Shown here: piece by piece, positions 1-8,454 of the stretch
Layout: each line of letters begins with the position of its first letter
Position numbering within the stretch: the stretch's first letter is position 1
Translations under genes and position numbers: made by a program
From: Brevibacillus choshinensis
GTDB taxonomy: Bacteria; Bacillota; Bacilli; Brevibacillales; Brevibacillaceae
DNA: 64,000 bases
Reading direction: 5' to 3'
Assembly: GCF_016811915.1 (NCBI RefSeq)
Contig: NZ_CP069127.1
Span: 2,455,001-2,519,000, forward strand
The notes under the pieces: model-generated
Told to the model about the DNA's origin: nothing
Seen by the model: the letters and a program-made list of their open reading frames with translations, nothing else
Database searches by the model: none

Positions 1-30
1 GCAAGTATCTTTATCTACCCATGTTGTCAT
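1..30 (-). CDS. fer: Ferredoxin, 4Fe-4S type (5' end only)
   Basis: Only the first ten codons are inside the window and read MTTWVDKDTC. This matches the start of the short Bacillus-type ferredoxin Fer, whose first cluster cysteine lies in a VDKDTCIACGAC-like context. A strong ribosome binding site (GGAGGTG) precedes the ATG, and a good sigma-A promoter lies upstream at 79-107. In B. subtilis fer lies next to the ypbB-recQ genes, as here. The rest of the gene, including the remaining cluster cysteines, is off the left edge, so the call rests on ten residues plus gene order. Confidence 0.7.
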   Translation of the reverse strand, partial: MTTWVDKDTC

Positions 31-78
31 CGTGGTTTCACCTCCCATTACGAAGTGGTACGTCCACTATCATAGACC

Positions 79-107
79 ATTGTATGCTCTTGCTCAAAAG
101 ATTTCAA
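79..107 (-). promoter_or_regulatory. Sigma-A promoter for fer
   Basis: On the minus strand a TTGAAA -35 box (102-107) and a TACAAT -10 box (79-84) are separated by exactly 17 bases. They lie about 50 bases before the fer start codon. The match is strong, and the position between the upstream unknown gene and fer suggests fer has its own transcript. Confidence 0.65.
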
Positions 108-133
108 GATTGAATCAGTCTAAAAATGTACGA

Positions 134-1051
134 CTACTTGTAAAGCGGGATTTCGGGAGCTTGCAACTTGGAGTAGAGACTGCCGCTCATTTGCTTAAAG
201 TCACCCGGATGAATGGCATCTGTAGCGTTCAACAGACGGACAGCACTGCCAACGTCTTGGATCCCCAATGATTGGGCTTCATTGGTGCCGACCAATTTAT
301 CGATCCTTGCAGTCACGTCTTCCGGATTGTAGCTTTTCCATTGCTTATTAGCAGACATGACCGCAGCCGCCAAAAATGTACGGTAATGGAAGGGATATTG
401 CTTCCATTGAGCGGTGCTCACCGTCTGTGGCAATGATTTCGGCAATGGCTGCTTCACTACGTATGCCGATTCCCAGGCTGCAATGGCGTGATACATCATT
501 TCTTGCGCCGTCAGCCAGCTGTTTTGGGAAAGAGTCAAGCGAGTGGTGATGGCAGCTGGGGTGAGGGCATTACTATTCTGATCGGATCGAACCTGCTCCA
601 TACTATCCAAATAAGCCCGTACGCTGTTCGTAAAATTCGCGTGTGCTTGCACCAGCATGGGAGAAGTGGGAAGAGGGACTTCCTTTTCCAAGGCTTTCAA
701 GGTTTGCTCAGCCGTCTTTGTCAGTTGCTTCAGCGAATCGGACTGTTCACCTTTTTCCAGGGAAGGCCATTTCGCCATCAGGTCAAAATGAGCTTCCTTC
801 AATTCGAGCAGCGGTGCGTAAAGAGCGTAGTAAAAACGGATGAAGTCTTGCTCGTTATAGAGCTTTTGCTCTTTTAACAGCTTGTCTTTGGCGGCTTCTT
901 TTTGCTGTGTTTCCAGTGCCGCTGCGCGCTCGGATTCGATCTGTGATTTCATGTAATGGGCGCCGAAAAAAAATCCACCAACCGAGCAAGCAAGTGATAT
1001 GATGATCATATAAGCCATCATAAATTCTGATTTTTTCAATCGTTTTGTCAT
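134..1051 (-). CDS. Unknown membrane-anchored protein, 305 aa
   Basis: I do not recognise this protein. It starts MTKRLKKSEF, has one hydrophobic segment at about residues 11-31 and then a charged, largely helical region, so it is probably an inner-membrane-anchored protein with an extracytoplasmic domain. The Lys/Glu-rich stretch after the membrane segment could form a coiled coil. I chose the ATG at 1051 because GGGGGAG lies five bases upstream; a further in-frame ATG at 1081 lacks this support. It is divergent from the ypbB-like gene and upstream of fer on the same strand. B. subtilis has no counterpart that I recall at this place. Confidence 0.7.
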   Translation of the reverse strand: MTKRLKKSEFMMAYMIIISLACSVGGFFFGAHYMKSQIESERAAALETQQKEAAKDKLLKEQKLYNEQDFIRFYYALYAPLLELKEAHFDLMAKWPSLEKGEQSDSLKQLTKTAEQTLKALEKEVPLPTSPMLVQAHANFTNSVRAYLDSMEQVRSDQNSNALTPAAITTRLTLSQNSWLTAQEMMYHAIAAWESAYVVKQPLPKSLPQTVSTAQWKQYPFHYRTFLAAAVMSANKQWKSYNPEDVTARIDKLVGTNEAQSLGIQDVGSAVRLLNATDAIHPGDFKQMSGSLYSKLQAPEIPLYK

Positions 1052-1114
1052 AAAACTCCCCCAAATGAAAATTGCTGCCAATGAATAATAGATAGATCAG
1101 TTAAAGGAGTACCA

Positions 1115-2230
1115 ATGAACAATCGGAGCATTACGGCACAGGATTTCTATTGCGCTGTCGCCTTAAACGCCTTGATTCCTCTTGCCAATGAGCGAACGCT
1201 CCAGGCAGCTTACTACATTCTGCGAGGCAGGAGGGCAAACCAGACTCTGCAAGATATACATTTGTACCACCTTTATCCGTATTATCGGATGTTTCCCCGT
1301 TTTTCAAAAGAGGATTGGGATAAAATTGTTTCAACTTTGTTGCAGGGTGCCCTCATTGAGCATCTGGAAGTGACGGCTGCAAACGGAAAACCGTCATTTC
1401 TCGTAACCGAAAAAGGAAGAGATCAGGCGAGGGAATGGAGAACTCAATTTCAGCTCGATCTTTGGCTAGCTCCGTTCACGGATTCCACCATGGCTGCGAG
1501 AATGGAGCTGTTTTGGCAGCGTCTGCATTTGCTCGTGCAAACCATTTCCCAGATTCTCGCAGAAGATATGGGATTTTTGCCAGTCGTGTCAGATAAAAAA
1601 ATCCAGCAGTGGGTAAAAGCGCAAGTTGCAGGCTCTTCCGATCGAGACCAGTGGAAACGCTTCCTGAGAGAAGAGCTTTATCATCTCTGGAGCCCTTTTC
1701 CAGCGGAAGTCCAAGCACTTTTGGTCAGACAGCTGTCTGGTGCAGCTCAAGTGGGAAAAACCTTGAGCCAGCTAGCGATGCAGCAAAACGAGCTCGCAGC
1801 CCATCTGCTCCTGAAATTTCGCTACGGTCTCGCTCAGTCGGTTCAGCGGCTGGAGGGTGAGAAAGCGCACTTTCCTTATCTTTCTCGTCTTGTCAGTCAA
1901 GCAGACAGGCTGGATACACGCTTAACGGAGAGCGCGGCACGCACCTATGCGTTGATCCAGAAAGGATGGGGCGTCGAGCAGATTGCCAAGTCAAGAAATG
2001 TCAAGGTGAGTACAGTCGAGGATCATCTGGCAGAAATTGCACTCCGATGCCCGGAGTGGGACTGTCGCTCGTATCTGGATCCACAGCTGGGAGCGCAAAT
2101 TATGCGAGTGAGTGAAGCGCTGCAGACGAGCAGGCTGCGCTTGATCAAGGATCAGCTGGGGACAGGTGTCTCCTATTTGCAAATTCGTCTGGCGTTGGCG
2201 CGCAGACAAGGAGGTGCGGCGGATGAATGA
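1115..2230 (+). CDS. ypbB: YpbB-like helix-turn-helix protein
   Basis: A 371-residue protein in the position of B. subtilis ypbB, directly upstream of recQ and overlapping it by eight bases. The C-terminal part (about residues 275-365) contains SAARTYALIQKGWGVEQIAK followed by VSTVEDHL, the typical helicase-associated helix-turn-helix seen at the C-terminus of YpbB. The N-terminal region is a long helical domain without recognised catalytic motifs. The start has AAAGGAG seven bases upstream. Translational coupling with recQ suggests a shared role in DNA metabolism, but the exact function is not known. Confidence 0.8.
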   Translation: MNNRSITAQDFYCAVALNALIPLANERTLQAAYYILRGRRANQTLQDIHLYHLYPYYRMFPRFSKEDWDKIVSTLLQGALIEHLEVTAANGKPSFLVTEKGRDQAREWRTQFQLDLWLAPFTDSTMAARMELFWQRLHLLVQTISQILAEDMGFLPVVSDKKIQQWVKAQVAGSSDRDQWKRFLREELYHLWSPFPAEVQALLVRQLSGAAQVGKTLSQLAMQQNELAAHLLLKFRYGLAQSVQRLEGEKAHFPYLSRLVSQADRLDTRLTESAARTYALIQKGWGVEQIAKSRNVKVSTVEDHLAEIALRCPEWDCRSYLDPQLGAQIMRVSEALQTSRLRLIKDQLGTGVSYLQIRLALARRQGGAADE

Positions 2231-3740
2231 GCAGCTGCTGGATAATTTGCAGGCTCATTTTGGTCATAGCTCGTTTCGACCAGGCCAGGAAGACATCATC
2301 TCGCGTGTAATGGAAGGAAGGAATGTGCTGGCGATTCTCGCGACGGGCGGCGGGAAATCCATCACGTACCAGCTGCCTGCCTTGCTTTTGCCGGGAATCA
2401 CGGTAGTGGTATCGCCGCTCATTTCGCTCATGATGGATCAAGTACAGCAACTGCGCACGCGCAGAAAAATCCCTGCGACCTATCTGAATAGCTCCCAGGA
2501 TTACAGTGAATCGCGGGATGTGCTGCGAGAGCTTGCGAATGGAGCGTACAAGCTCTTGTATGTGTCTCCCGAAAAACTCCAGCAGCCCTACGTTCAAGCA
2601 GTGCTAAAACGCGTGGGAGTTTCGCTGGTTGCGATTGATGAAGCGCATTGTATTTCCCAATGGGGTCACGATTTTCGCACGGATTATTTACGGCTTCCGG
2701 ACGCGATCCGGCAATTGGGAAATCCGACCGTGCTTGCGGTCACTGCAACAGCTACTGCGGATGTCCGCCATGAAATCGGGAAGCTCTTCCAGATCGAATC
2801 CAGCGACATGATCGTACAGGCGCTCAATCGGGCAAACATCGCCCTAGATCTGATTGCTGCGCCAGACGAGGGCGAGCGCAGGGAGCAAGTGCTGAGAATG
2901 ATGGACGAGCTGGAGGGTCCGGGTATCGTTTATTGCAGCACACGCCAAGCAGTCGAAGTCCTCGTTGCCTCGTATCAGCTGGAGGGTAGCAAAAGGATTC
3001 ACGGCTATCATGGCGGGATGGAGAGCATGGAGAGGGTCCTCATACAATCGCAGTTTTTGGCAGACGAACTGGATGTGATCATCGCGACCAATGCATTTGG
3101 CATGGGGATTGACAAGCCCAATATTCGTTACGTGATCCATTATCAGATGCCTGCCAGCATGGAGGCGTACGCCCAGGAAATCGGACGTGTCGGCCGAGAT
3201 GGAGGACCGGGATATGCCGTTCTCTTTCACGTAAGCGAGGACTTGCAGATTCACCAGCACATGGTGGAGAAAGAATACCCGACGCAATTGCAGGTCATGC
3301 AATTTTACCAATGGGCCCAAACGGCGAAGGACAAACCCGGGAGTGAAGCTTTGGCGGCAGTCGACCTGACAGAAGAAATGGTTCAGCTTCTTACGTTTTA
3401 CACTGAACAAGCAGGATTATCCGCAGAAGTGGCAGCGACGACAGAGGAAATGCAGGATCATGTGAGGAGAATTTGGGAACAGACGGAAAAGCGCAAACGG
3501 TTGAAGAAACAAAAGCTGTTCGAAATGCTGTCTTATGTAGAAGGAACGGATGATTGCTTGCGCAAGAAGCTGAATCGCTATTTCGGCGAAGATCAGACTG
3601 CGTATTCCTTGTACTGCTGCTCGCGCTGCGGCTTGGAGAAACAAGCTTACGAGGGGAAATCCTCAGTTGCGCATGGAAAGAATCTCGAAAACTCTTGGGA
3701 TTTGAGGCAGGCGTTGGAGTATCTTTTGCCGAAAAACTAA
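2223..3740 (+). CDS. recQ: ATP-dependent DNA helicase RecQ
   Basis: Superfamily 2 helicase of 505 residues that unwinds DNA 3' to 5' in repair and restart of replication forks. Visible motifs are Walker A ATGGGKS at residues 40-46, DEAH at 139-142 followed by the RecQ signature CISQWGHDFR, and motif VI QEIGRVGRDG at 318-327, which has Val where most RecQ proteins have Ala. A zinc-binding cysteine group (CLRKKL, CCSRC) lies near the C-terminus. There is no room for an HRDC domain, as in the short Bacillus RecQ. I chose the ATG at 2223, preceded by AAGGAGG, rather than an in-frame codon at 2166 inside ypbB. Confidence 0.93.
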   Translation: MNEQLLDNLQAHFGHSSFRPGQEDIISRVMEGRNVLAILATGGGKSITYQLPALLLPGITVVVSPLISLMMDQVQQLRTRRKIPATYLNSSQDYSESRDVLRELANGAYKLLYVSPEKLQQPYVQAVLKRVGVSLVAIDEAHCISQWGHDFRTDYLRLPDAIRQLGNPTVLAVTATATADVRHEIGKLFQIESSDMIVQALNRANIALDLIAAPDEGERREQVLRMMDELEGPGIVYCSTRQAVEVLVASYQLEGSKRIHGYHGGMESMERVLIQSQFLADELDVIIATNAFGMGIDKPNIRYVIHYQMPASMEAYAQEIGRVGRDGGPGYAVLFHVSEDLQIHQHMVEKEYPTQLQVMQFYQWAQTAKDKPGSEALAAVDLTEEMVQLLTFYTEQAGLSAEVAATTEEMQDHVRRIWEQTEKRKRLKKQKLFEMLSYVEGTDDCLRKKLNRYFGEDQTAYSLYCCSRCGLEKQAYEGKSSVAHGKNLENSWDLRQALEYLLPKN

Positions 3741-3755
3741 AGGAGGAAAATACCA

Positions 3756-4337
3756 GTGAAGGACAGTGGGCAAGAGATGGATGAAGCTAATCTACGGTTA
3801 AATCTCTGGCTGACACAAGGCTTGGTACTGGCGATTGCTGCAGGTAGCAGTTTCTTTTTTCATGGAGTAAACGGAACAAGAGAACTGTTTGTCCCGCCAG
3901 GCTGGCACGGCATCGGAATGGCGGCAGGTGTTGCCCTTTTGATTGTGCTCGCCAGTATTGCGATGGACCGTTATCTGCCGAGCAGCTGGCAGGATGATGG
4001 ATCCGTGAATGAAATGGTCTTTGGCAATCTATCCCCATGGATGACGACGCTCGTATGCATTTCGGTTGGAGTCGGGGAAGAATGGCTGTTCCGCGGTGTC
4101 GTCCAGTCATTCGTTGGAAACGTTTGGACGAGTGTCATTTTCACAGTGATTCACGTCCGCTATCTGAAAAAGCCGCTCCTGTTTATCAGCGTCTTCCTTA
4201 CCAGTCTATTATTAGGCTGGCTGTTTCAGCGGGAGGGGACGCTTTGGCCTTCGATTTTCGCGCATATTGCGATTGATTTGCTGCTGGCTTTTTACCTTCA
4301 GTACACGCTAAAGAAAGGAAAGGGGGAGGAACAGTGA
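3756..4337 (+). CDS. ypbD: CPBP-family intramembrane protease YpbD
   Basis: A 193-residue polytopic membrane protein of the CPBP (Abi/CAAX protease-like) family. The family motif is seen as EEWLFR at residues 108-113, followed by a conserved His in HVRYL and a second His in IFAHIAID near the C-terminus; these are the expected glutamate and histidine active-site residues. It starts with GTG behind AGGAGG, 15 bases after recQ, and its end overlaps the next gene by four bases. The substrate is unknown. The gene order recQ-ypbD-ypbE is that of B. subtilis. Confidence 0.85.
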   Translation: MKDSGQEMDEANLRLNLWLTQGLVLAIAAGSSFFFHGVNGTRELFVPPGWHGIGMAAGVALLIVLASIAMDRYLPSSWQDDGSVNEMVFGNLSPWMTTLVCISVGVGEEWLFRGVVQSFVGNVWTSVIFTVIHVRYLKKPLLFISVFLTSLLLGWLFQREGTLWPSIFAHIAIDLLLAFYLQYTLKKGKGEEQ

Positions 4338-4996
4338 CTATCGAACCGACAGGATTGCCGCCTCGTGGCTCCCGAAAAAAGCAAACAAGAAGCCCGGTTT
4401 CGCTGAAAAAGCTATTACAATCTGGCTTGGTTCTGTTCGGTGCCCTGTTTTTCGGATTGATTGGTATCGAATTGTACCAGGCGAAAATGACTCACCCCTC
4501 CGCTGCGGAAGGCACCCCAGTGGTAAATGCCGAGAAGCCGACGGATGTGCAGGGTGCACCTGCTTCGGAACAGACTACTGCCGCTCTCCCAGCAGCTGCC
4601 AGGCAACCAGCACAGCCGGCTCCTTCCGTAACGGAGCCGCCAACGACAAAGCCATCGGCTGAAGCTGCTCCTTCTACAGCAGCTGCTCCATCGGCTGTGC
4701 AGATTGTGGGCTCTGCGCCCCCCAAGCAAGCGGGAATAAAGGAAGCGACCGGGAAAACGACTTCTGTAAGCAAGCCTGTGACCGATGCGAGAAAGGCGGA
4801 AGCCCCAATAGCTAAGGCGTCAGAAAAGCCAAAGGCAGTCAAGCATGTGGTGCAAAAGGGGGAGACGCTCTATATGCTATCCCGCAAATACTACGGCAAC
4901 AACTCCAGTGTGGCGCGAATTGCTAATTACAATGGAATGTCCCTCGAAGCCCAACTGACAGCAGGAACAGTCGTGATGGTGCCAATCTCCAAGTAA
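4334..4996 (+). CDS. ypbE: LysM-domain membrane protein YpbE
   Basis: A 220-residue protein with a cytoplasmic basic N-terminus, one membrane segment at about residues 25-47, a long low-complexity linker rich in Ala, Pro and Thr, and a C-terminal LysM domain from residue 171 (HVVQKGETLYMLSRKYYG). LysM binds peptidoglycan, so the protein likely spans from membrane to wall. It starts with GTG overlapping ypbD by four bases. The high Ala/Pro content of the linker reflects a flexible spacer and not a repeat. Confidence 0.85.
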   Translation: MTIEPTGLPPRGSRKKQTRSPVSLKKLLQSGLVLFGALFFGLIGIELYQAKMTHPSAAEGTPVVNAEKPTDVQGAPASEQTTAALPAAARQPAQPAPSVTEPPTTKPSAEAAPSTAAAPSAVQIVGSAPPKQAGIKEATGKTTSVSKPVTDARKAEAPIAKASEKPKAVKHVVQKGETLYMLSRKYYGNNSSVARIANYNGMSLEAQLTAGTVVMVPISK

Positions 4997-5057
4997 TCGT
5001 CTGGCGTTTTCCGGGTAATGCTATGGGAAAATGGCAGACGACGGATGGAGAGTGTTT

Positions 5058-5978
5058 GTGAGATACGATACGATCATCGTGGGTGGAGGGATTGGCGGCT
5101 TGCAGACAGCCATCCAGCTGGCGAGAAGCTTGCGCCGTGTTGCAGTTGTGGACATTCCAGGGGGCAGGTCGACTGTGGCGAAAGCTTACCGCAATGTACT
5201 GGGGTTCCCGGATGGGATCAGTGGAGAAGGCTTGCGCAAGATCGGCAGGGAGCAGGCTGTAAAATACGGCGCGATCCTTATTGAGGACGAAGTGACTCGT
5301 CTGGAAGGAAATCCCGATCATAGCTTTTTCGTACATACGAAAGACGGACATGCTCCGCTGCAAACACGGACGCTCGTCCTTGCGACAGGCATTCGCGATC
5401 CTTTTCCCACGATTCCCGGGATTCAGGAATGTCTGGGAACCTCCACCTTTCTTTGCCCGGACTGTGACGGCTTCGAATCTGTTGAGCAAAACACGGCAGT
5501 GATCGGTGCGTTTCCGCAAGCAATGGAGATGGCTGATGAGCTTTCGTTTTATACCTCGAAGATCTTCCTTGTCAATCACGCAAAGAGCCCTGTGGAACCC
5601 GAGATAAGGGAAGAAATCTCCCGAAAAGGGTATTCGCTTGTGGACCAGACTGTGGACCAGCTGCTGCATGTAGAGGGCAGGCTGCGCGGTCTCATCCTGG
5701 CTTCTGGGGACCGTCTGGAGGTGAACCGGGCATTTTTATCGTTTCCCGGTGCGAAGGTGCAGACAAGCCTTTTAGAACCCTTTTCTGTACAGCTCAATGA
5801 AAAAGGACATGTCCTCACCAATCCGCGGACTAAAGAAACAGACCATCCTAATCTCTGGGCTGTAGGGGACATTACCTTGCATTCGCAGCAAGTGGCCATA
5901 GCCATGGGAGATGGAGCGCTGGCCGCCATCTGGATTCAAAAACGCTTACGTGAACAAGATCAGTCAGAGCGCCGCTAG
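5058..5978 (+). CDS. Thioredoxin reductase-like FAD oxidoreductase
   Basis: A 306-residue flavoprotein with an N-terminal FAD-binding motif VGGGIGGLQ and a CPDC pair at residues 133-136 followed by DG, in the place of the redox CxxC of thioredoxin reductase. The C-terminal AVGDI motif for FAD is present. The middle nucleotide-binding segment reads VIGAFPQAMEMADEL, where thioredoxin reductases have GGGNSAxE, so NADPH binding is doubtful. I prefer the GTG at 5058, eight bases after GGAGAG, to the ATG at 5031. It is not YpdA, the bacillithiol disulfide reductase, because its sequence and CxxC differ. The electron partner is unknown. Confidence 0.8.
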   Translation: MRYDTIIVGGGIGGLQTAIQLARSLRRVAVVDIPGGRSTVAKAYRNVLGFPDGISGEGLRKIGREQAVKYGAILIEDEVTRLEGNPDHSFFVHTKDGHAPLQTRTLVLATGIRDPFPTIPGIQECLGTSTFLCPDCDGFESVEQNTAVIGAFPQAMEMADELSFYTSKIFLVNHAKSPVEPEIREEISRKGYSLVDQTVDQLLHVEGRLRGLILASGDRLEVNRAFLSFPGAKVQTSLLEPFSVQLNEKGHVLTNPRTKETDHPNLWAVGDITLHSQQVAIAMGDGALAAIWIQKRLREQDQSERR

Positions 5979-6066
5979 ACGGCGTTTTTCTTTTGGCCCA
6001 GGAACCCGAACTAGCAGGGTTCAATAGTATGGGGAGGAAGAACGACTCGCAGGAGGAACGTTTCCA

Positions 6067-6474
6067 ATGGTCGTCATGGGAAGAAGCCTGCTGGTAGGAG
6101 CGCTTGCCTGGATCCTGGGAAGTGGAGCATTCCATGTGTTTCCTTCGAGAACGGTCCACATCGAAACGATAGGCGAGTGGCTGTCGATGCTCCTGTTCTC
6201 ACCGGCTGAACTCTTTCTCTCTCTGCTCTTTTTTTTGCTTGCATCTGGAATTTTGTTTGGCTTGATCCATTTTCACCTGTATCAGTATGGGTACCTTCGA
6301 TCGTTTCATGTGGAGCATGCCTGGATGCACGCCACGATGTGTTTGTTTGCCCTCTTTCTTTTGGCCATACAATTCGTTAAAATGCCTCTGCCCACAGCGA
6401 TAGTGACGGTGGCGGTATTCGTCCGCGGAGCGGCAAACCGGAGCTTGCTTTTCCTGGGAAAGCGCAAAAACTGA
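6067..6474 (+). CDS. Small polytopic membrane protein, unknown
   Basis: A 135-residue protein with about four hydrophobic stretches (near residues 8-25, 40-66, 85-105 and 107-121) and a basic C-terminus (GKRKN). I do not recognise a family; in B. subtilis this slot holds ypbF/ypbG, but I cannot establish homology by eye. A good AGGAGGA site precedes the ATG. It follows the flavoprotein by about 90 bases and precedes the MecA-like gene. Confidence 0.6.
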   Translation: MVVMGRSLLVGALAWILGSGAFHVFPSRTVHIETIGEWLSMLLFSPAELFLSLLFFLLASGILFGLIHFHLYQYGYLRSFHVEHAWMHATMCLFALFLLAIQFVKMPLPTAIVTVAVFVRGAANRSLLFLGKRKN

Positions 6475-6723
6475 CAGCTGCCAACAAAGTCTGCTTTTCT
6501 CTCGCCTAAATCGACAGCGCGCGCTAATGTGCCCCAGTATCGCGGTGGGTGTCGCGTGGCTATGTTCCAGATGACAAATGTGATATGATAGGACTACCTC
6601 GGATTTTCCTTTGCGTTTAAAAAATGGATGAATGCTGTCTGGTATTCGTCGGAAAATGCGGAGAACTCTTACAGGCTTACAATCATATTTTGTAGTACGA
6701 CTGGATGGCGAGGAGGGACAGTC
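6475..6723 (+). promoter_or_regulatory. Promoter and leader before the MecA-like gene
   Basis: An extended -10 element TGATATGAT is at 6581-6589 without a good -35 box. Transcription from it would give a leader of about 125 bases before the ATG at 6724. The rest of this gap shows no gene or strong hairpin. Confidence 0.35.
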
Positions 6724-7326
6724 ATGCGTGTTGAACGCCTTGGTCAAGATAAAATACGAATCTTTTTAACGTTTGACGACCTGTCAGAGCGCGGGATAGA
6801 GAAAGAAGACATGTGGCGTGACATTCCTAAAGTACATGAACTGTTCAACGACATGATGGAACAGGCTTATCATGAGTTAGGTTTCGAAGTGTCAGGGCCT
6901 GTTGCCGTTGAAGTGTTCGCCTTGCCAGCTCAGGGGATGGTCGTGATCGTGACTCGCGGCAAAACCGGCTCAAAGGACGGAAAAGAAGAAGAGGAGTACG
7001 ATGACGAAGAAGTATACGAACTCGAAGTTACGCTTGAAGAGAGCGACCTCATCATCTACGCCTTCCGTGATTTTGAGCATATGGTCGAAGCTGCTCATCG
7101 AATAAATGCTCTGTTGACTAATGGAGGTTCCGCTTATTTTTACCAAGGCAAGTATCACTTGGTGCTGGAAGAAGTGGAGCTGGACCAGGAGCGCTACCAT
7201 AAACTGATTGCGATCCTCTCTGAGTACGGGGAAGCGACGCCAACCACGATTTACGTGTTGGAGGAATACGGTAAAGTTGTCGTGGAAGACGATGCAGTTA
7301 AAGAAATATGCAGGCATTTTAAGTGA
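6724..7326 (+). CDS. MecA-family adaptor protein (YpbH-like)
   Basis: A 200-residue acidic protein of the MecA/YpbH family, adaptors that deliver substrates to the ClpC ATPase. The N-terminal substrate-recognition domain (MRVERLGQDKIRIFLTFDDL) and the C-terminal ClpC-binding domain with the FRDFEHMVEAAHRI stretch are both visible, joined by a very acidic linker (EEEEYDDEE). It lies just before glutamate dehydrogenase, as ypbH does in B. subtilis, so it may be the YpbH orthologue; MecA itself cannot be excluded without a search. The ATG at 6724 has GGAGGG upstream; an in-frame upstream codon at 6628 lacks this. Confidence 0.85.
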   Translation: MRVERLGQDKIRIFLTFDDLSERGIEKEDMWRDIPKVHELFNDMMEQAYHELGFEVSGPVAVEVFALPAQGMVVIVTRGKTGSKDGKEEEEYDDEEVYELEVTLEESDLIIYAFRDFEHMVEAAHRINALLTNGGSAYFYQGKYHLVLEEVELDQERYHKLIAILSEYGEATPTTIYVLEEYGKVVVEDDAVKEICRHFK

Positions 7327-7347
7327 TGGGATGCCTGGGTCTATAAA

Positions 7348-7378
7348 AAAGCACCTAGTACCTAACTAGGTGCTTTTG
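7348..7378. terminator. Bidirectional terminator
   Basis: AGCACCTAGT and ACTAGGTGCT form a perfect ten-pair stem with a five-base loop, flanked by A-run and T-run. It serves the convergent MecA-like and PIG-L genes. Confidence 0.85.
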
Positions 7379-7396
7379 CTGTCTGTTTGCCAGGGA

Positions 7397-8140
7397 CTAG
7401 ACCCTCAAACCTGCAAGCAGGTCGCTCTCTTTGTCCTCTACATTCACATTTGGAAGGTTCGTCCACGCGAGAATGAAGTGATTGCGGGGTGGTACATTCG
7501 CCGCATCTCCTGAGGTCACGCCTGGAAACACGCGATCTACCGATAAGTGCTGGGTACGATGGGCACGCAGCGCAGAAGCCACCTGTTCCTTGAATGCAGG
7601 GGCATCGATAATCGTGGTTATGGTGTCGTACGAATCCGTGTAGGGAGGCGGGGCAGTCAGTGTGCCGGACGAGGCACGAGTCGCATAATAGAGCTTTCGG
7701 ACACTCGAATTTTCAGGCAATCGGTGTATGGCTTGCGTGGTTGCATTCGAGATCGACTTGTGATCCGGATGTCCGGAAATGCCATGTGGAGCGAATGTCA
7801 CGACAACCTCAGGACGCAGGCGCGAGATGACCTCATGAATGTTGATGATCAGCTCTTCTAGGGGGACAAAGCTCAGGTTCTTGTCCTCGTAATCCCAGAT
7901 TTCCAGTGCGGATACACCCAGAATCGATGAAGCGTCTCTGAGCTCCTGTTCACGGACCCGCGGCAGCTCTTCAAGAGAACAGATAGGGGGATTTCCCGGT
8001 TTTCCTGCTTGACCCCGAGTGGCAGTGACAAGGTAGCAGCTTGCGGATTGCTCATGGTGATATTTGGAAATGGTGATGCCTGATGTGAACGTTTCATCAT
8101 CCGGATGGGCAAAAATAAATAAAATGCCGTGTTTTTTCAT
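7397..8140 (-). CDS. PIG-L/LmbE-family deacetylase, BshB2-like
   Basis: A 247-residue zinc-dependent N-acetylglucosaminyl deacetylase-type protein. The metal motif AHPDDE is at residues 11-16 and the second histidine motif GHPDH lies in the middle. The GNPP and LPRVR segments resemble BshB2 (YojG), one of two enzymes that remove acetyl from GlcNAc-malate in bacillithiol synthesis, but the C-terminus is longer. The window also encodes BshB1 at 62986, so this copy may be a partial backup or act on another substrate. A GGGGGTG site precedes the ATG. It is convergent with the MecA-like gene and divergent from gudB; B. subtilis has no such gene here. Confidence 0.75.
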   Translation of the reverse strand: MKKHGILFIFAHPDDETFTSGITISKYHHEQSASCYLVTATRGQAGKPGNPPICSLEELPRVREQELRDASSILGVSALEIWDYEDKNLSFVPLEELIINIHEVISRLRPEVVVTFAPHGISGHPDHKSISNATTQAIHRLPENSSVRKLYYATRASSGTLTAPPPYTDSYDTITTIIDAPAFKEQVASALRAHRTQHLSVDRVFPGVTSGDAANVPPRNHFILAWTNLPNVNVEDKESDLLAGLRV

Positions 8141-8454
8141 AAAAACACCCCCATGAATAAACTTCCATAATTACGCTTCTCATTATGACACATCTCTTGC
8201 GAATTGGTAATGAAATGGACTCGTTTGGGGAGGCTATAAGTACGACTCCGATCATGTTTTGCCTTTTGTACAGCAAATTCAGACTACTCATATCAACGTT
8301 TTTGTCGATTGGTAAGAAATTGTATGATTATACCGATGAGATGAAGAAAACGCTTTCGAAATGGAAAAAAGGTTTTTTTATACCTTCTCAGACAGGGGAC
8401 AAACATGTATACTAAAGGCTGCGTTTACCGATAACATTTTTGAGGTGGTAAGTA
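8141..8454 (+). promoter_or_regulatory. Control region of the glutamate dehydrogenase gene
   Basis: This 314-base gap between divergent genes holds no gene. A candidate promoter is TTCTCA (8385-8390) and TATACT (8408-8413) with 17-base spacing. Further upstream, AGAAAACGCTTTCG at 8345-8358 matches the CcpA cre consensus at 12 of 14 places. Carbon repression through CcpA is known for the B. subtilis rocG dehydrogenase gene; applying it here is inference. I see no SigL-type -12/-24 promoter. Confidence 0.4.
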
